36,328 bases of DNA from contig JAIXMN010000070.1 of NCBI GenBank assembly GCA_025716815.1, positions 1 to 36,328 of the forward strand, read 5' to 3'. The translations under genes were made by a program, and so were the position numbers. How positions within the stretch are numbered: position 1 is the first letter of the stretch; the number at the start of each line of letters is the position of its first letter. Shown here piece by piece: positions 8,906 to 16,874 of this stretch. Under the pieces are notes generated by a model. It did no database searches and was not told the DNA's origin. It worked only from the letters and a program-made list of their open reading frames with translations. The DNA comes from Dichotomocladium elegans (Eukaryota; Mucoromycota; Mucoromycetes; Mucorales; Lichtheimiaceae).

Positions 8906-11503
8906 CTAATACTGGGGGTGATCCACTAGTCTTGAAAGTGCGTCGGCGGGATTCTTGTGTCCCGGATGGTGTATGACTTGAAAATCGTATTCCATAAGTG
9001 CAGCTGCCCAACGTTGCAATTTGGGCGACGGCTTCTTGTTGGCTAAAATAAAGGTCAGAGCCGCGTTGTCCGTTCGCAATATGAAAGGTCGACCTGCCAA
9101 GTAATGTCGGAACTTGTAAACGGCCCACACTACTGCTAACGCCTCTTGGTGGATTGCTGAGTATCGCAATTCGGGACCGCGCAAGATTCTCGACTCGTAT
9201 GCGATCACGGTCTCGCTCTCCTCCGAGCCGTCGGGTGATTGAGATAATATCGCTCCCAGTGCGATACCCGAAGCATCTGTCGTTAACATTTGTACCTGTT
9301 CTCTGTCTGGATATGCAAGAAGTGGTGGACTCGCCAACTGCTCCTTGATTCGCCTGAACGATCGTTCTTGTTCGTCTTCCCAAACGAAACTAGTATTCTT
9401 GCGTAAGAGTTTAGTGATGGGTGCCACTATATCTGCGTAATCGGCAATAAAACGCTTGTAATAGGCCACCATGCCTAACCATGCTCGTACTTGGTCGATG
9501 TTACGAGGGGCTGGTAGATGTTCAATTTTCTCGGTGTTTCTTGGCGACGGTAAAAGACCTTGATCCGTCAAGGTGTGTCCTAGGTAATTGCATTCGTTCC
9601 GAGCGAAAGAACATTTGGCTCTCTTCAACCGAAGATTCGCCGCGTCGCATGCCTTGAACACTAATTCCAAATGACGAATGTGTTCCTCGAGGGTTCGGCT
9701 GAACACCACAACATCGTCTATGAAGCAATATACGAATTCGCCCAGATAGTCGCGGAAAATGATATTTGCACACCGTTGAAAGGTTTGACCTGCAGCACAT
9801 AATCCGAACGGCATGGTCTGAAAGACATATGTGCCCAAGTTGGTCACAAAACCGGTCTTCTCCACCGCGTCGTCCGCCATTGGTACCTGCCAATATCCAC
9901 TGGCTGCATCTAGTGTGGTGAACCAACGGGCACCTCCCATTGATCCCAGTATGCTGTCAATATGTGGAAGCGGGTATGCGTCTTTGATCGTGCGTTTATT
10001 GAGATTACGAAAGTCGACCACCAGTCGTAAGGTTCCGTCTGCCTTTTTTACGAAGAAACAAGGTGATGTCCAATGTCCCTTGGAGGGACGGATGATTCCT
10101 AGGTCGAGCATCTCCCTTAATTGTTGGCGTAGGTGCCCCTCCTCTTCCCATGATAGGCGATATGGTTTGGCCCGAAACGCCTCCTCCGAAGTCACCGGGA
10201 TTTCGTGTTTGATCCCAATGTCAATGCGACCCAAACCGCTGACCTCGACGAAACACCTTTCGTATTCTTGCACCAGCTGTGCAATCTCATTAGGCACCTC
10301 GGTACTCACCTCTTCTGGGTTCTCCAAAGCCTCAACTTCCTCCGCGTAAGTTCGCACCAAGTCCTTCGATACGGCTACGTCATCCATAATCTCCTCGGTT
10401 TTGGGTTCATTAGTCACAGATACCGCAAAGATGGGGTGGTTGATTGTTGTGTCGTCACCATAGATCTCCTTGGGGCCTGGATCGGCAACGTCTTGTCTGT
10501 GAAGTGTCGTGCTACCACGCCCATGCCCGGTAGGTATGACAATAGTACCATCAGTATGGTCCAGGCGGATACCATGTGCCTTGAACCATGTCATGCCGAG
10601 CAGACAAATGGGACGATCAGCATCAAAAACGCACATATGGTCTGGCCTTAATTTTCCTGCTGCGCGTATAGGTACATTTGCCACGATCTCGCTGTGTGGT
10701 CCAGCGACCTGTCCGAGAGCTGAGAGCTGGATGGTGTCACCCGTCGTTTCTTTGAGGTCAAGAAGTTCGGCCAAGGAACGACTTATCACTGAAACGCTGG
10801 CTCCGGTGTCGAAAACAGCCTCGATACATTCACCGTTGATCACGATGGGGTCGCGCAGTGGTCTGCTGGATTGAATTTTACCAAAGTCGTAAGGGTGGTG
10901 AATTTCCGTGTCGTCTGAATCATATGATTCGTCCGATATTTCTGAATCTGCTCTGGCCAAGTCGGACTCCAAGGATGTGCTACTTGTCTCCGACCACGAT
11001 TCCCAGGATTCGTCGTCTGAATCCTCCACGGAGACCGTGTTTAGCTGTGCCGAGGCGGTACTTTGGTTATGTATCTTGGGACGCCGTCCATAAAGGTAGC
11101 GCAGCCCATCCCTCACATCGCGATACGCTTCCTTATCAAGTGTGATCCAATCGGCCATTGAGAGTCCAGCATCGATGTCACCCAGGCGACGCCAAATATC
11201 CCGTTTCGGTAATTTTACTGGGAGATGACGGGGTGGCTGGCGTCTTTTCTTTTTCTTTATACCTTCTTCCTCGTCGACCTGCATTGTGTGTTGCGTTTCG
11301 GTCGAGGGGCCAACAGGCTCTTTCCCTTTGTTTCGCTTTTTTACTGGACCTGAGTGGTTCAATGCTGCCCTTTCTTGGTCGCGCTTCTCGGCATTGTTGA
11401 CCTCAACTGCCTCGACAGTCTGCACCGGTACCTTCTGTTCCAGTTTTGGAGGAATCTTCTTGTCGTGGACGCCAGCTACCTCCCTTACTGGCGCCCATTG
11501 CCT
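8906..11503 (-). CDS. Gyp-1 Pol: protease, reverse transcriptase, RNase H
   Basis: This frame lies -1 to gag and is open through the end of gag, so it is read by frameshifting at 11503-11509; I start it at the first codon after the slip. It encodes an acidic linker, aspartic protease (AVFDTGASVSVISRS), reverse transcriptase (VVDFRNLNKRTIKDAYPLP; FTTLDAASGYWQVPM; catalytic FIDD in YCFIDDVVVFSR) and RNase H (TTDASGIALGAILSQ; RTDNAALTFIL), then stops after ALSRLVDHPQY. Gypsy Pol normally continues into integrase; here integrase is in a separate downstream piece. There are no internal stops, so this part of the old element is still open despite two nested insertions. Confidence 0.9.
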   Translation of the reverse strand, partial: RQWAPVREVAGVHDKKIPPKLEQKVPVQTVEAVEVNNAEKRDQERAALNHSGPVKKRNKGKEPVGPSTETQHTMQVDEEEGIKKKKRRQPPRHLPVKLPKRDIWRRLGDIDAGLSMADWITLDKEAYRDVRDGLRYLYGRRPKIHNQSTASAQLNTVSVEDSDDESWESWSETSSTSLESDLARADSEISDESYDSDDTEIHHPYDFGKIQSSRPLRDPIVINGECIEAVFDTGASVSVISRSLAELLDLKETTGDTIQLSALGQVAGPHSEIVANVPIRAAGKLRPDHMCVFDADRPICLLGMTWFKAHGIRLDHTDGTIVIPTGHGRGSTTLHRQDVADPGPKEIYGDDTTINHPIFAVSVTNEPKTEEIMDDVAVSKDLVRTYAEEVEALENPEEVSTEVPNEIAQLVQEYERCFVEVSGLGRIDIGIKHEIPVTSEEAFRAKPYRLSWEEEGHLRQQLREMLDLGIIRPSKGHWTSPCFFVKKADGTLRLVVDFRNLNKRTIKDAYPLPHIDSILGSMGGARWFTTLDAASGYWQVPMADDAVEKTGFVTNLGTYVFQTMPFGLCAAGQTFQRCANIIFRDYLGEFVYCFIDDVVVFSRTLEEHIRHLELVFKACDAANLRLKRAKCSFARNECNYLGHTLTDQGLLPSPRNTEKIEHLPAPRNIDQVRAWLGMVAYYKRFIADYADIVAPITKLLRKNTSFVWEDEQERSFRRIKEQLASPPLLAYPDREQVQMLTTDASGIALGAILSQSPDGSEESETVIAYESRILRGPELRYSAIHQEALAVVWAVYKFRHYLAGRPFILRTDNAALTFILANKKPSPKLQRWAAALMEYDFQVIHHPGHKNPADALSRLVDHPQY

Positions 11504-11509
11504 TTTCCC
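11448..11509 (-). promoter_or_regulatory. Gyp-1 gag-pol -1 ribosomal frameshift signal
   Basis: On the minus strand the slippery heptamer G GGA AAA (11503-11509, in the gag frame) is followed by a 6-nt spacer (11497-11502). Then comes a 9-bp stem, GGGCGCCAG (11488-11496) with CTGGCGTCC (11467-11475), including one G-U pair. Its 12-nt loop contains the gag stop TAA. Loop bases GGAGG (11479-11483) can pair with CCTCC (11448-11452), so an H-type pseudoknot is possible. Slip here places ribosomes exactly in the pol frame. Confidence 0.85.
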
Positions 11510-12321
11510 TGGCTGGCAATGTTCTTGTCCCTTGTTGTACAGCTATTCGCGGCATGACCTGGTTCACTGCACGCGAAACACTTGAACTGTCCGCGGGGCT
11601 TATTACCACCTGCGTTGTCGACCAGGTTTACCTTGAGCATTCTCATGCCCTCGACAAGTTCGCTTAGCGTCGAGCCAATAGACTCGGAACTCGTGCTCGC
11701 CGAGCTTGAGTTATGTGTTGAGTGGGCATCCTGGGAAGAGTAGCGATTCTTGGATATTTCGTCAGGGTTGTATCGACTGTACTTGACGAACACCATTTCG
11801 ATTTTACGCGCCTCCCTAACCACGTCTTCCCACTTCCTGGGCAGCCCACACTTCTCCAATTCGAACGCGACATCGGGTCTGATGGCTTGCATAAAGTAGC
11901 ACACAAAGAGATGCTCCTCATCCACATGCACTAAACCAAAGAGTTCTTGTAATGACAAAGCCACATCGTCAACGGTCTCGTTATCGCCTTGTCGGCGTCC
12001 TTGAATGGCGTCCCACCACTCGTCTTCTAATGCAGCAGCGAAACGTCCCACGAAGAGTCTTTTAAAATACTCCCACGTGTGGACCTTCTCCTCGACGCTT
12101 TCCCACCATAGCTCGGCTCGTCCGGCAAAATGTGATGAGGCCACCGCGAGTGTCTCACCGTCTTCCAATGCTAGTCCATGCCGGATGCGCTCTATGCGTC
12201 TCAACCAAGTCATTGGGTTTTGGCGATCGTTACCCGAGAACTCACCAGGATCGGAAAGGAACTTGGCGATGGTTCTTGGATTGCTTGAAAATTCTTGTAC
12301 GGATCGTGCTTGAGTAGCCAT
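11485..12321 (-). CDS. Gyp-1 Gag with CCHC zinc knuckle
   Basis: The frame encodes a retrotransposon Gag capsid region (NPMTWLRRIERIRHGL; HFAGRAELWWESV; DEWWDAIQGRRQGDNETVDDV), a Ser-rich linker and one nucleic-acid-binding zinc knuckle (CFACSEPGHAANSC) near the C terminus. I chose the ATG at 12321 (MATQARSV) because an in-frame ATG eight codons upstream (12345) overlaps the likely primer-binding site; the upstream one cannot be excluded. Gag forms the particle in which the element RNA is reverse-transcribed. It ends 18 nt past the frameshift heptamer, giving a Gag-only product when no slip occurs. Confidence 0.9.
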   Translation of the reverse strand: MATQARSVQEFSSNPRTIAKFLSDPGEFSGNDRQNPMTWLRRIERIRHGLALEDGETLAVASSHFAGRAELWWESVEEKVHTWEYFKRLFVGRFAAALEDEWWDAIQGRRQGDNETVDDVALSLQELFGLVHVDEEHLFVCYFMQAIRPDVAFELEKCGLPRKWEDVVREARKIEMVFVKYSRYNPDEISKNRYSSQDAHSTHNSSSASTSSESIGSTLSELVEGMRMLKVNLVDNAGGNKPRGQFKCFACSEPGHAANSCTTRDKNIASQGKGNGRQ

Positions 12322-12330
12322 TTCCGGTCG

Positions 12331-12344
12331 CTCTGGGGTCACCA
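12331..12344 (-). promoter_or_regulatory. Candidate tRNA primer-binding site of Gyp-1
   Basis: TGGTGACCCCAGAG begins 6 nt inside the 5' LTR. It starts with TGG, the complement of a tRNA CCA end. Which tRNA would match cannot be told from the window. Confidence 0.5.
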
Positions 12345-12350
12345 TTATTA

Positions 12351-13093
12351 TGACACGTCAGTACAGTATATATATAAAGAAAGCTCCAGGTACAGTTTAC
12401 TTGAAAGGTAAACCAAAACAAAAGGGGTACATAAAATGAAAAGAAGGGTAATGAGATATACAGAAATTATCCGCTCGTAGAATCGGGTTCTTTGATTGCG
12501 TCGACCGACTCCAAAAATCGATACACTCAAAGAAGAGGTTTCCAAAAGGTATGTGTAATCAAACAAAATAAAGACTGATTCCTCTACTTCAATACAGAGT
12601 GAATCTCAAAAGGGGTTCTGAAGGTGGGTGAAATGAATATTCCAATAAAAGTTCTTCCTCTTGGTGAAAGAGAAGACCTCGTTCTAGCTTCTCTCCTCGC
12701 TGTCTAAATACTCGTTGCTTCTAAGCTAAAAGAATGATTTTGACTAAATAAATTGGATAATAAAGAGTGGTCATAGAGGGCATATAAAACATAGGCTTAA
12801 GCTAAACGTTAACGGAGAAGGTTCCAATGAAAATATACTAAGCACCATGATAAAGAAGGGACTAAAATGGCGCGCGGAATGATAGATAGTGTGAGCATAA
12901 AATGATGCTAATGATTTAGCGAAATAACTGATCAACGTCCGAAAAGGAAAGGAAAGGAAGTCAGAAACGAGAAGAATTTGATCAGACCGGAAAAAGGGTC
13001 ACGTGATGAAGGTCGAGGGGTCGTTTCATAGCGAACGTTCCATTCTTGAAAACGGAAAGTGGTCGGCCAGAAGAGAATCGCCACACCGTGTCA
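12351..13093 (-). repeat. 5' LTR of Gyp-1 (743 bp)
   Basis: The edges form a perfect 7-bp inverted repeat, TGACACG at 12351 and CGTGTCA ending at 13093, with TG...CA termini. A primer site and gag follow on the minus strand. There is no second copy in the window for direct comparison, so the borders rest on the termini and on 13093 abutting the LINE target duplication. The LTR is non-coding; long AT tracts and a TATATATATA stretch near its inner end are visible. Its outer edge lies 9 bp before the start of the tRNA-Ser sequence at 13103. Confidence 0.75.
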
Positions 13094-13117
13094 GAAGTGT
13101 GTGGAGAGATGGCCGAG
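13094..13117 (+). repeat. Left target-site duplication of tLINE-a (partial tRNA-Ser copy)
   Basis: These 24 bases match 18607-18630 at 20 positions; five bases in the middle (GAGAG versus ACAAC) hold the differences. The last nine, ATGGCCGAG, are tRNA-Ser nucleotides 7-15. This is the stump of the original tRNA-Ser 5' end and its upstream flank. Confidence 0.8.
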
Positions 13118-13479
13118 ATGAAACTTGGTTTATTTGTGAGGCATAAAGGACCGTGCTCAATGGAGCTTATGTCCGCCCCGAGGTGCAGGAAGAGAAGGCT
13201 ATGAAAAACCCCATGGGGGAGCAGGGGAAAAAGGTAGAGAGACTATAGGCGGCTGGACAATGACAATGTGGACTCGGATCGGGCGCGGCATAACCGGAAG
13301 GCTAAGCGGGTTAGTAGCGGAGATAAATATATGAATCTTTTTTTTTTTTTCTTTTGTGGCATACGCCTTTTGCTGTTTTTTTCTTCTTCTTTCCGTCGTC
13401 TTTTTTTTTGAATAATAATATGGTGTAAAATATAAGAGCTAAACTAATGGATAAGTATACAACGGGCACACGCGACGCC
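13118..13479 (-). other. 3' UTR of tLINE-a
   Basis: No gene. The outer ~215 bp are nearly identical to the tLINE-b 3' UTR, which suggests an RNA signal for reverse transcriptase binding; long A/T homopolymers (13337-13410) differ between copies. AATAAA (sense strand, 13129-13134) lies about 11 nt before the 3' end, yet no poly(A) was inserted. Confidence 0.7.
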
Positions 13480-16400
13480 TCAGAAATCGAACTCAAGGAG
13501 AACCATCTCTGCAGCAGCCGGTGGCAGGGGAAGAGGTGCATGAGGCAAAGGCAAAGGCGGGGGTGTGAGCCAAGCCAGGAGCTGGAATCCATTGTCGCTA
13601 TCATCGTCCGTGTGTGACTCGTGTGGGTGGCACACACGATCGATGTCGGAGAGGACTTGGAGCAGCGCGGGCCAACGAGTGTGCCAGAAAAGAAGGTGGG
13701 CAGCAGAACGAGGGCGACGACGAGGGAGGCGGTTGAGGAGATGGTCGATGGGGTTGGGGGAGGCATCCATCGGCACATCGAGGCGGGAGGCGACAGAAAG
13801 GCAATCGATGAGGTGATGACGGCTGGTGCGTGTTTCACCACATTGACAAGCAATAGGTTTCCCAGGCAACCAGCCCATGCGCCAGCGCACTAGGCGACTG
13901 CGCTCACGAGACGTCATTGGCAGGAAAAAGATGGGATCCACACCAAGGTCGGGGCGAGCAGCCGAGAGAAGGACACCGGAGTGAGGGTCGGCTCGGCGAT
14001 CATGCAGGCCATCGAGGCGGAAGCGCTTGATGGTCGCCTTCAAAGCCTTGCTATCAGCGTTTTCCGGGGGCGGAGGGAGCTGGTTCCAGATGGCGTTCGA
14101 GGTGGTGAGTCGGCGCCACAGGTGGCGGCGATCATGCATGAGGCGAGGGCGGAGGACAGTGAGCAATGCCTTTTGTGGCAAGAAATGAGCGCGGATTAGG
14201 AACTTTGCGCCGAGGATCGCGACGCGTTCCGCCATCGTAGGCAGCCCAGCCATGTGTCGGAACACAATGATGGAAGACGTTTTATGGCCCCCAAAGAGGC
14301 GACGGAGGCATTGGTCTTGGCCGCGTTCAAGGATCTGCAGGTCTTTCTTGAGAAATGGAGTAATGGCAAGGCCATACTCCATTTTCGGTCTGATGAACTG
14401 CTGGTAGAGGCGGACAGAAAGGAGACGAGGAAACCCAGAAGGGCTACAGCCAATCGAACTAAGTGTGCGCATGGCGGCGACGGCAGAGCTCACGTTGTGC
14501 TGGACCAGCATGGTGGGGTCGATCTGGCAACGAGAATTGAACGGCACGCCAAGGTACCGAAACGACGGAGCAACGGGGATATCTTGGCCATAGAGTTGGA
14601 GGGGCGGGCCACTGCCAGGGTTGAGGACAACGCATTTGGCAGGGTTCCAACGGTACCCAAGGGAGTGGGAGTGTTCTTCTGCACGAGCCAATAGGAGAGG
14701 CATGGTGTCGGCATCAGCAATGAGGGCGACATCATCGGCATACAGCAGGCAATTGATCCACTGTCCACCAACCAACCGGGAAGCCGGCCGAGGAGCCACA
14801 AAGTCAGAGTCCGAGTCCGAGTCTATATCTAAAAGTGCGCGGAGATGAGAAGGTAGGGAGTTAATATAGAGCGAATATAAGTGGGGGGAGAGGATTGAGC
14901 CCTGCAAAACACCTGTGGGAGGGCAGAATTGCGTAGAGCGAGCGCCGGAAAGGAGAACTTCGATTGATACATCGTCAAAAAGACTCTGTAATAAGCCGAG
15001 CAGGGCAGGAGGCGCCTGTGGCTCGAGGGCGCGCCAGATGACGGCCCGGTCGACAGTGTCGTAAGCACTCTTGATGTCCAGGAAGACTAGCACTGGGAGA
15101 CGACCTGTGTAGGCGCGATGGCGAAGGACAAGCTCATGCAGACATAGCGCTTGATCCAGGGCGCTGCGTTGGGGTCTGAACCCACCCTGGGCTATGTCTA
15201 ATGGCAGTGACGCAGCGTGGAGCACATCACGCAGGCAGATTTCCATGACCTTTCGCAAGACCGAAGTCAAGCTAATCGGCCGGAAATTGCCTGGATCCGT
15301 GGGCGAGCCTTTCTTGTAAATCGGAACCACCTGGGCAACTCGCCATGCGGCAGGGGTAGACGACCAGCGCCAACACAACTTAAAGAGGGCGGTGAGGGCG
15401 GGGACTAGGAGACCAGAGATGGGTGTCAACATCTCGGCACGCAGATGGTCAACGCCAGGCGCCTTCCGGCGCGCGACGACTTCCATTGCGTCCTTCACGG
15501 ATGCCTCGTCAAATGGGCACGAATCATCCACCGAATGTGGACCAGGCGGTCGAGGGGGCGGGGCAGCACGGACACGAGGGAGATAGTCTCCAGCATACAC
15601 TGTCGTGAGATGCTGGGCCATCCGGTTCGCGGCAACAGTAGGGCCAGCAGGGTCGGTGAATGTCGGGTGATGGGTGCGACGTTGGCGGATGCGTTTTATG
15701 GAGGCAGTTGTGTTGGAGAACTCGTCGCTAGCCAGTTTGGTGCAGAATTCACGCCATGTTTGCCGGCGCCGTCGTTGTAGCAAGGAACGAAACTGTGAGG
15801 CAGCCTCAGCGTGTCGACCATGCCAGTAGAGGCGGTGAACACCAATCGCTTGCCGGCGGCGGCGGTGACAGAGCTCACGTTCTTGAAACGCGGCTTCAAG
15901 TTGATCGGTCCAAAACCAGTCCTTGATCGTGTGGCGGTGGGAGCGTCGCCCGACAGAGTCGTCGAGAGCCTGGTGAATCGCTCCAGTAAGCGATTCAGCA
16001 AGAGTATCGAGGTCGGGTTGCACCTCATCATCGGCCAGAGCAGCAGCAATGCGCTCGTGGACTGGCGAAATATGGTCAGCGAATCGGTCCTGATATTGAT
16101 GGCAAGGGTCGGGGTCGGCCAGTTTGCTCAGACGCCAAAGAAGACGAGGGTGTGCGATGCGGTTGGGTGGCTGTGCAAGTTGGAACGAGAGGTGAACAGG
16201 TCGATGATCAGAGCCGAGGTCTAAATCATGGTCAATATGGAGCTGCGGCTCGAGCAGCTCATCGGTACTACAGAAAAGGTCAATGATGCTGGCTTCGTCT
16301 TGGTCTACACGGTGTGCAGCGTAAGTTGGCTGTCCGAAAGCAAGGCGAGAGTTCCAGCAGATGATGCCCTGCTCACTAAACCAGTCGGCAAGGAGAGCAC

Positions 16401-16872
16401 CACGAGCATTGGTGCGAGAGTCACCCAGGAATCGGGCGGATCGTCCATTAAAGTCGCCGCAGATAATTGTGTTGGTGGTACTATGATGAGCATTGAGGGG
16501 GAGGGAGGAGAGGATATCTAAAGCTGCGGAAGTGGAAAGGGAATGGGATGGGGGAAGGTACAGGCAATGGATGAGGGTATCAGCTATTTGACAGGAAAGG
16601 ACGTGAGGGGAGGAAGAGGGGAGGACATGAATAGGATATGGGCAGTCGGGGTGGACAAGCAGAGCTATGCCCATCCGACCGCGATGTGAGTTAGGGACAG
16701 GTAATGCATATGTGTGATATTGATCCCATGCTGTTGGATAGCGATGGGGAGAGAGGAGCCATGTTTCGGTGATAAAAATGAGCGTAGAATTAGAAAACTT
16801 ACCTATAATAGGCGAGATGGCCTGCTTGGCAAGACCATTCGCATTCCAAAGAGTGATAGTGATATCACACAT
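13480..16872 (-). CDS. tLINE-a ORF2: APE endonuclease-reverse transcriptase (1130 aa)
   Basis: The intact frame starts with an apurinic-type endonuclease: TLWNANGL (Asn), FITETW (Glu), GDFNGRSARFLGDSR (about 140) and GSDHRPVHL (about 220). A reverse transcriptase follows (VVPIYKKGSPTDPGNFRPI; FLDIKSAYDTVDR near 595; GVLQGSILSP; catalytic YADD near 710). The C terminus carries a CxC...H...C cysteine motif (CQCGETRTSRHHLIDC, about 1010). By family knowledge the endonuclease nicks the target and the RT copies element RNA from the nick. Both copies enter at one tRNA-Ser position, so this endonuclease is the likely source of specificity. ATG overlaps the ORF1 stop as TAATG. It is the only complete LINE enzyme in the window. 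Confidence 0.95.
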   Translation of the reverse strand: MCDITITLWNANGLAKQAISPIIGKFSNSTLIFITETWLLSPHRYPTAWDQYHTYALPVPNSHRGRMGIALLVHPDCPYPIHVLPSSSPHVLSCQIADTLIHCLYLPPSHSLSTSAALDILSSLPLNAHHSTTNTIICGDFNGRSARFLGDSRTNARGALLADWFSEQGIICWNSRLAFGQPTYAAHRVDQDEASIIDLFCSTDELLEPQLHIDHDLDLGSDHRPVHLSFQLAQPPNRIAHPRLLWRLSKLADPDPCHQYQDRFADHISPVHERIAAALADDEVQPDLDTLAESLTGAIHQALDDSVGRRSHRHTIKDWFWTDQLEAAFQERELCHRRRRQAIGVHRLYWHGRHAEAASQFRSLLQRRRRQTWREFCTKLASDEFSNTTASIKRIRQRRTHHPTFTDPAGPTVAANRMAQHLTTVYAGDYLPRVRAAPPPRPPGPHSVDDSCPFDEASVKDAMEVVARRKAPGVDHLRAEMLTPISGLLVPALTALFKLCWRWSSTPAAWRVAQVVPIYKKGSPTDPGNFRPISLTSVLRKVMEICLRDVLHAASLPLDIAQGGFRPQRSALDQALCLHELVLRHRAYTGRLPVLVFLDIKSAYDTVDRAVIWRALEPQAPPALLGLLQSLFDDVSIEVLLSGARSTQFCPPTGVLQGSILSPHLYSLYINSLPSHLRALLDIDSDSDSDFVAPRPASRLVGGQWINCLLYADDVALIADADTMPLLLARAEEHSHSLGYRWNPAKCVVLNPGSGPPLQLYGQDIPVAPSFRYLGVPFNSRCQIDPTMLVQHNVSSAVAAMRTLSSIGCSPSGFPRLLSVRLYQQFIRPKMEYGLAITPFLKKDLQILERGQDQCLRRLFGGHKTSSIIVFRHMAGLPTMAERVAILGAKFLIRAHFLPQKALLTVLRPRLMHDRRHLWRRLTTSNAIWNQLPPPPENADSKALKATIKRFRLDGLHDRRADPHSGVLLSAARPDLGVDPIFFLPMTSRERSRLVRWRMGWLPGKPIACQCGETRTSRHHLIDCLSVASRLDVPMDASPNPIDHLLNRLPRRRPRSAAHLLFWHTRWPALLQVLSDIDRVCHPHESHTDDDSDNGFQLLAWLTPPPLPLPHAPLPLPPAAAEMVLLEFDF

Positions 16873-16874
16873 TA
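16870..16874 (-). promoter_or_regulatory. TAATG stop-start junction, tLINE-a
   Basis: The ORF1 stop TAA and ORF2 start ATG share one A. The same pentamer joins the ORFs in tLINE-b. In the SART1 non-LTR element UAAUG is an established translational coupling signal; the same role here is inference. Confidence 0.75.

Larger units (their letters stand above)
2364..13093 (-). mobile_element. Gyp-1: older Ty3/gypsy element, split by Chromo-2 and cut by Chromo-1
   Basis: Read on the minus strand the element has a 5' LTR (12351-13093), a candidate primer site, gag, a -1 frameshift signal, a protease-RT-RNase H frame, a spacer, and the first third of an integrase that stops at the Chromo-1 LTR. Chromo-2 with its 5-bp target duplication interrupts the spacer at 3014-8781. 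Assigning the integrase piece to the same element rests on orientation, order and the continuity restored by removing Chromo-2; it is inference. The 3' part lies off the window. Confidence 0.8.

Noticed and set aside
12348..12566. 72-codon minus-strand frame in the Gyp-1 LTR
   Set aside because: It lies in non-coding LTR, is low in complexity and resembles no protein.
13337..13410. T-runs in the LINE 3' UTR as a poly(A) tail
   Set aside because: They lie over 200 bp inside the element; the 3' end is a fixed non-A sequence in both copies.
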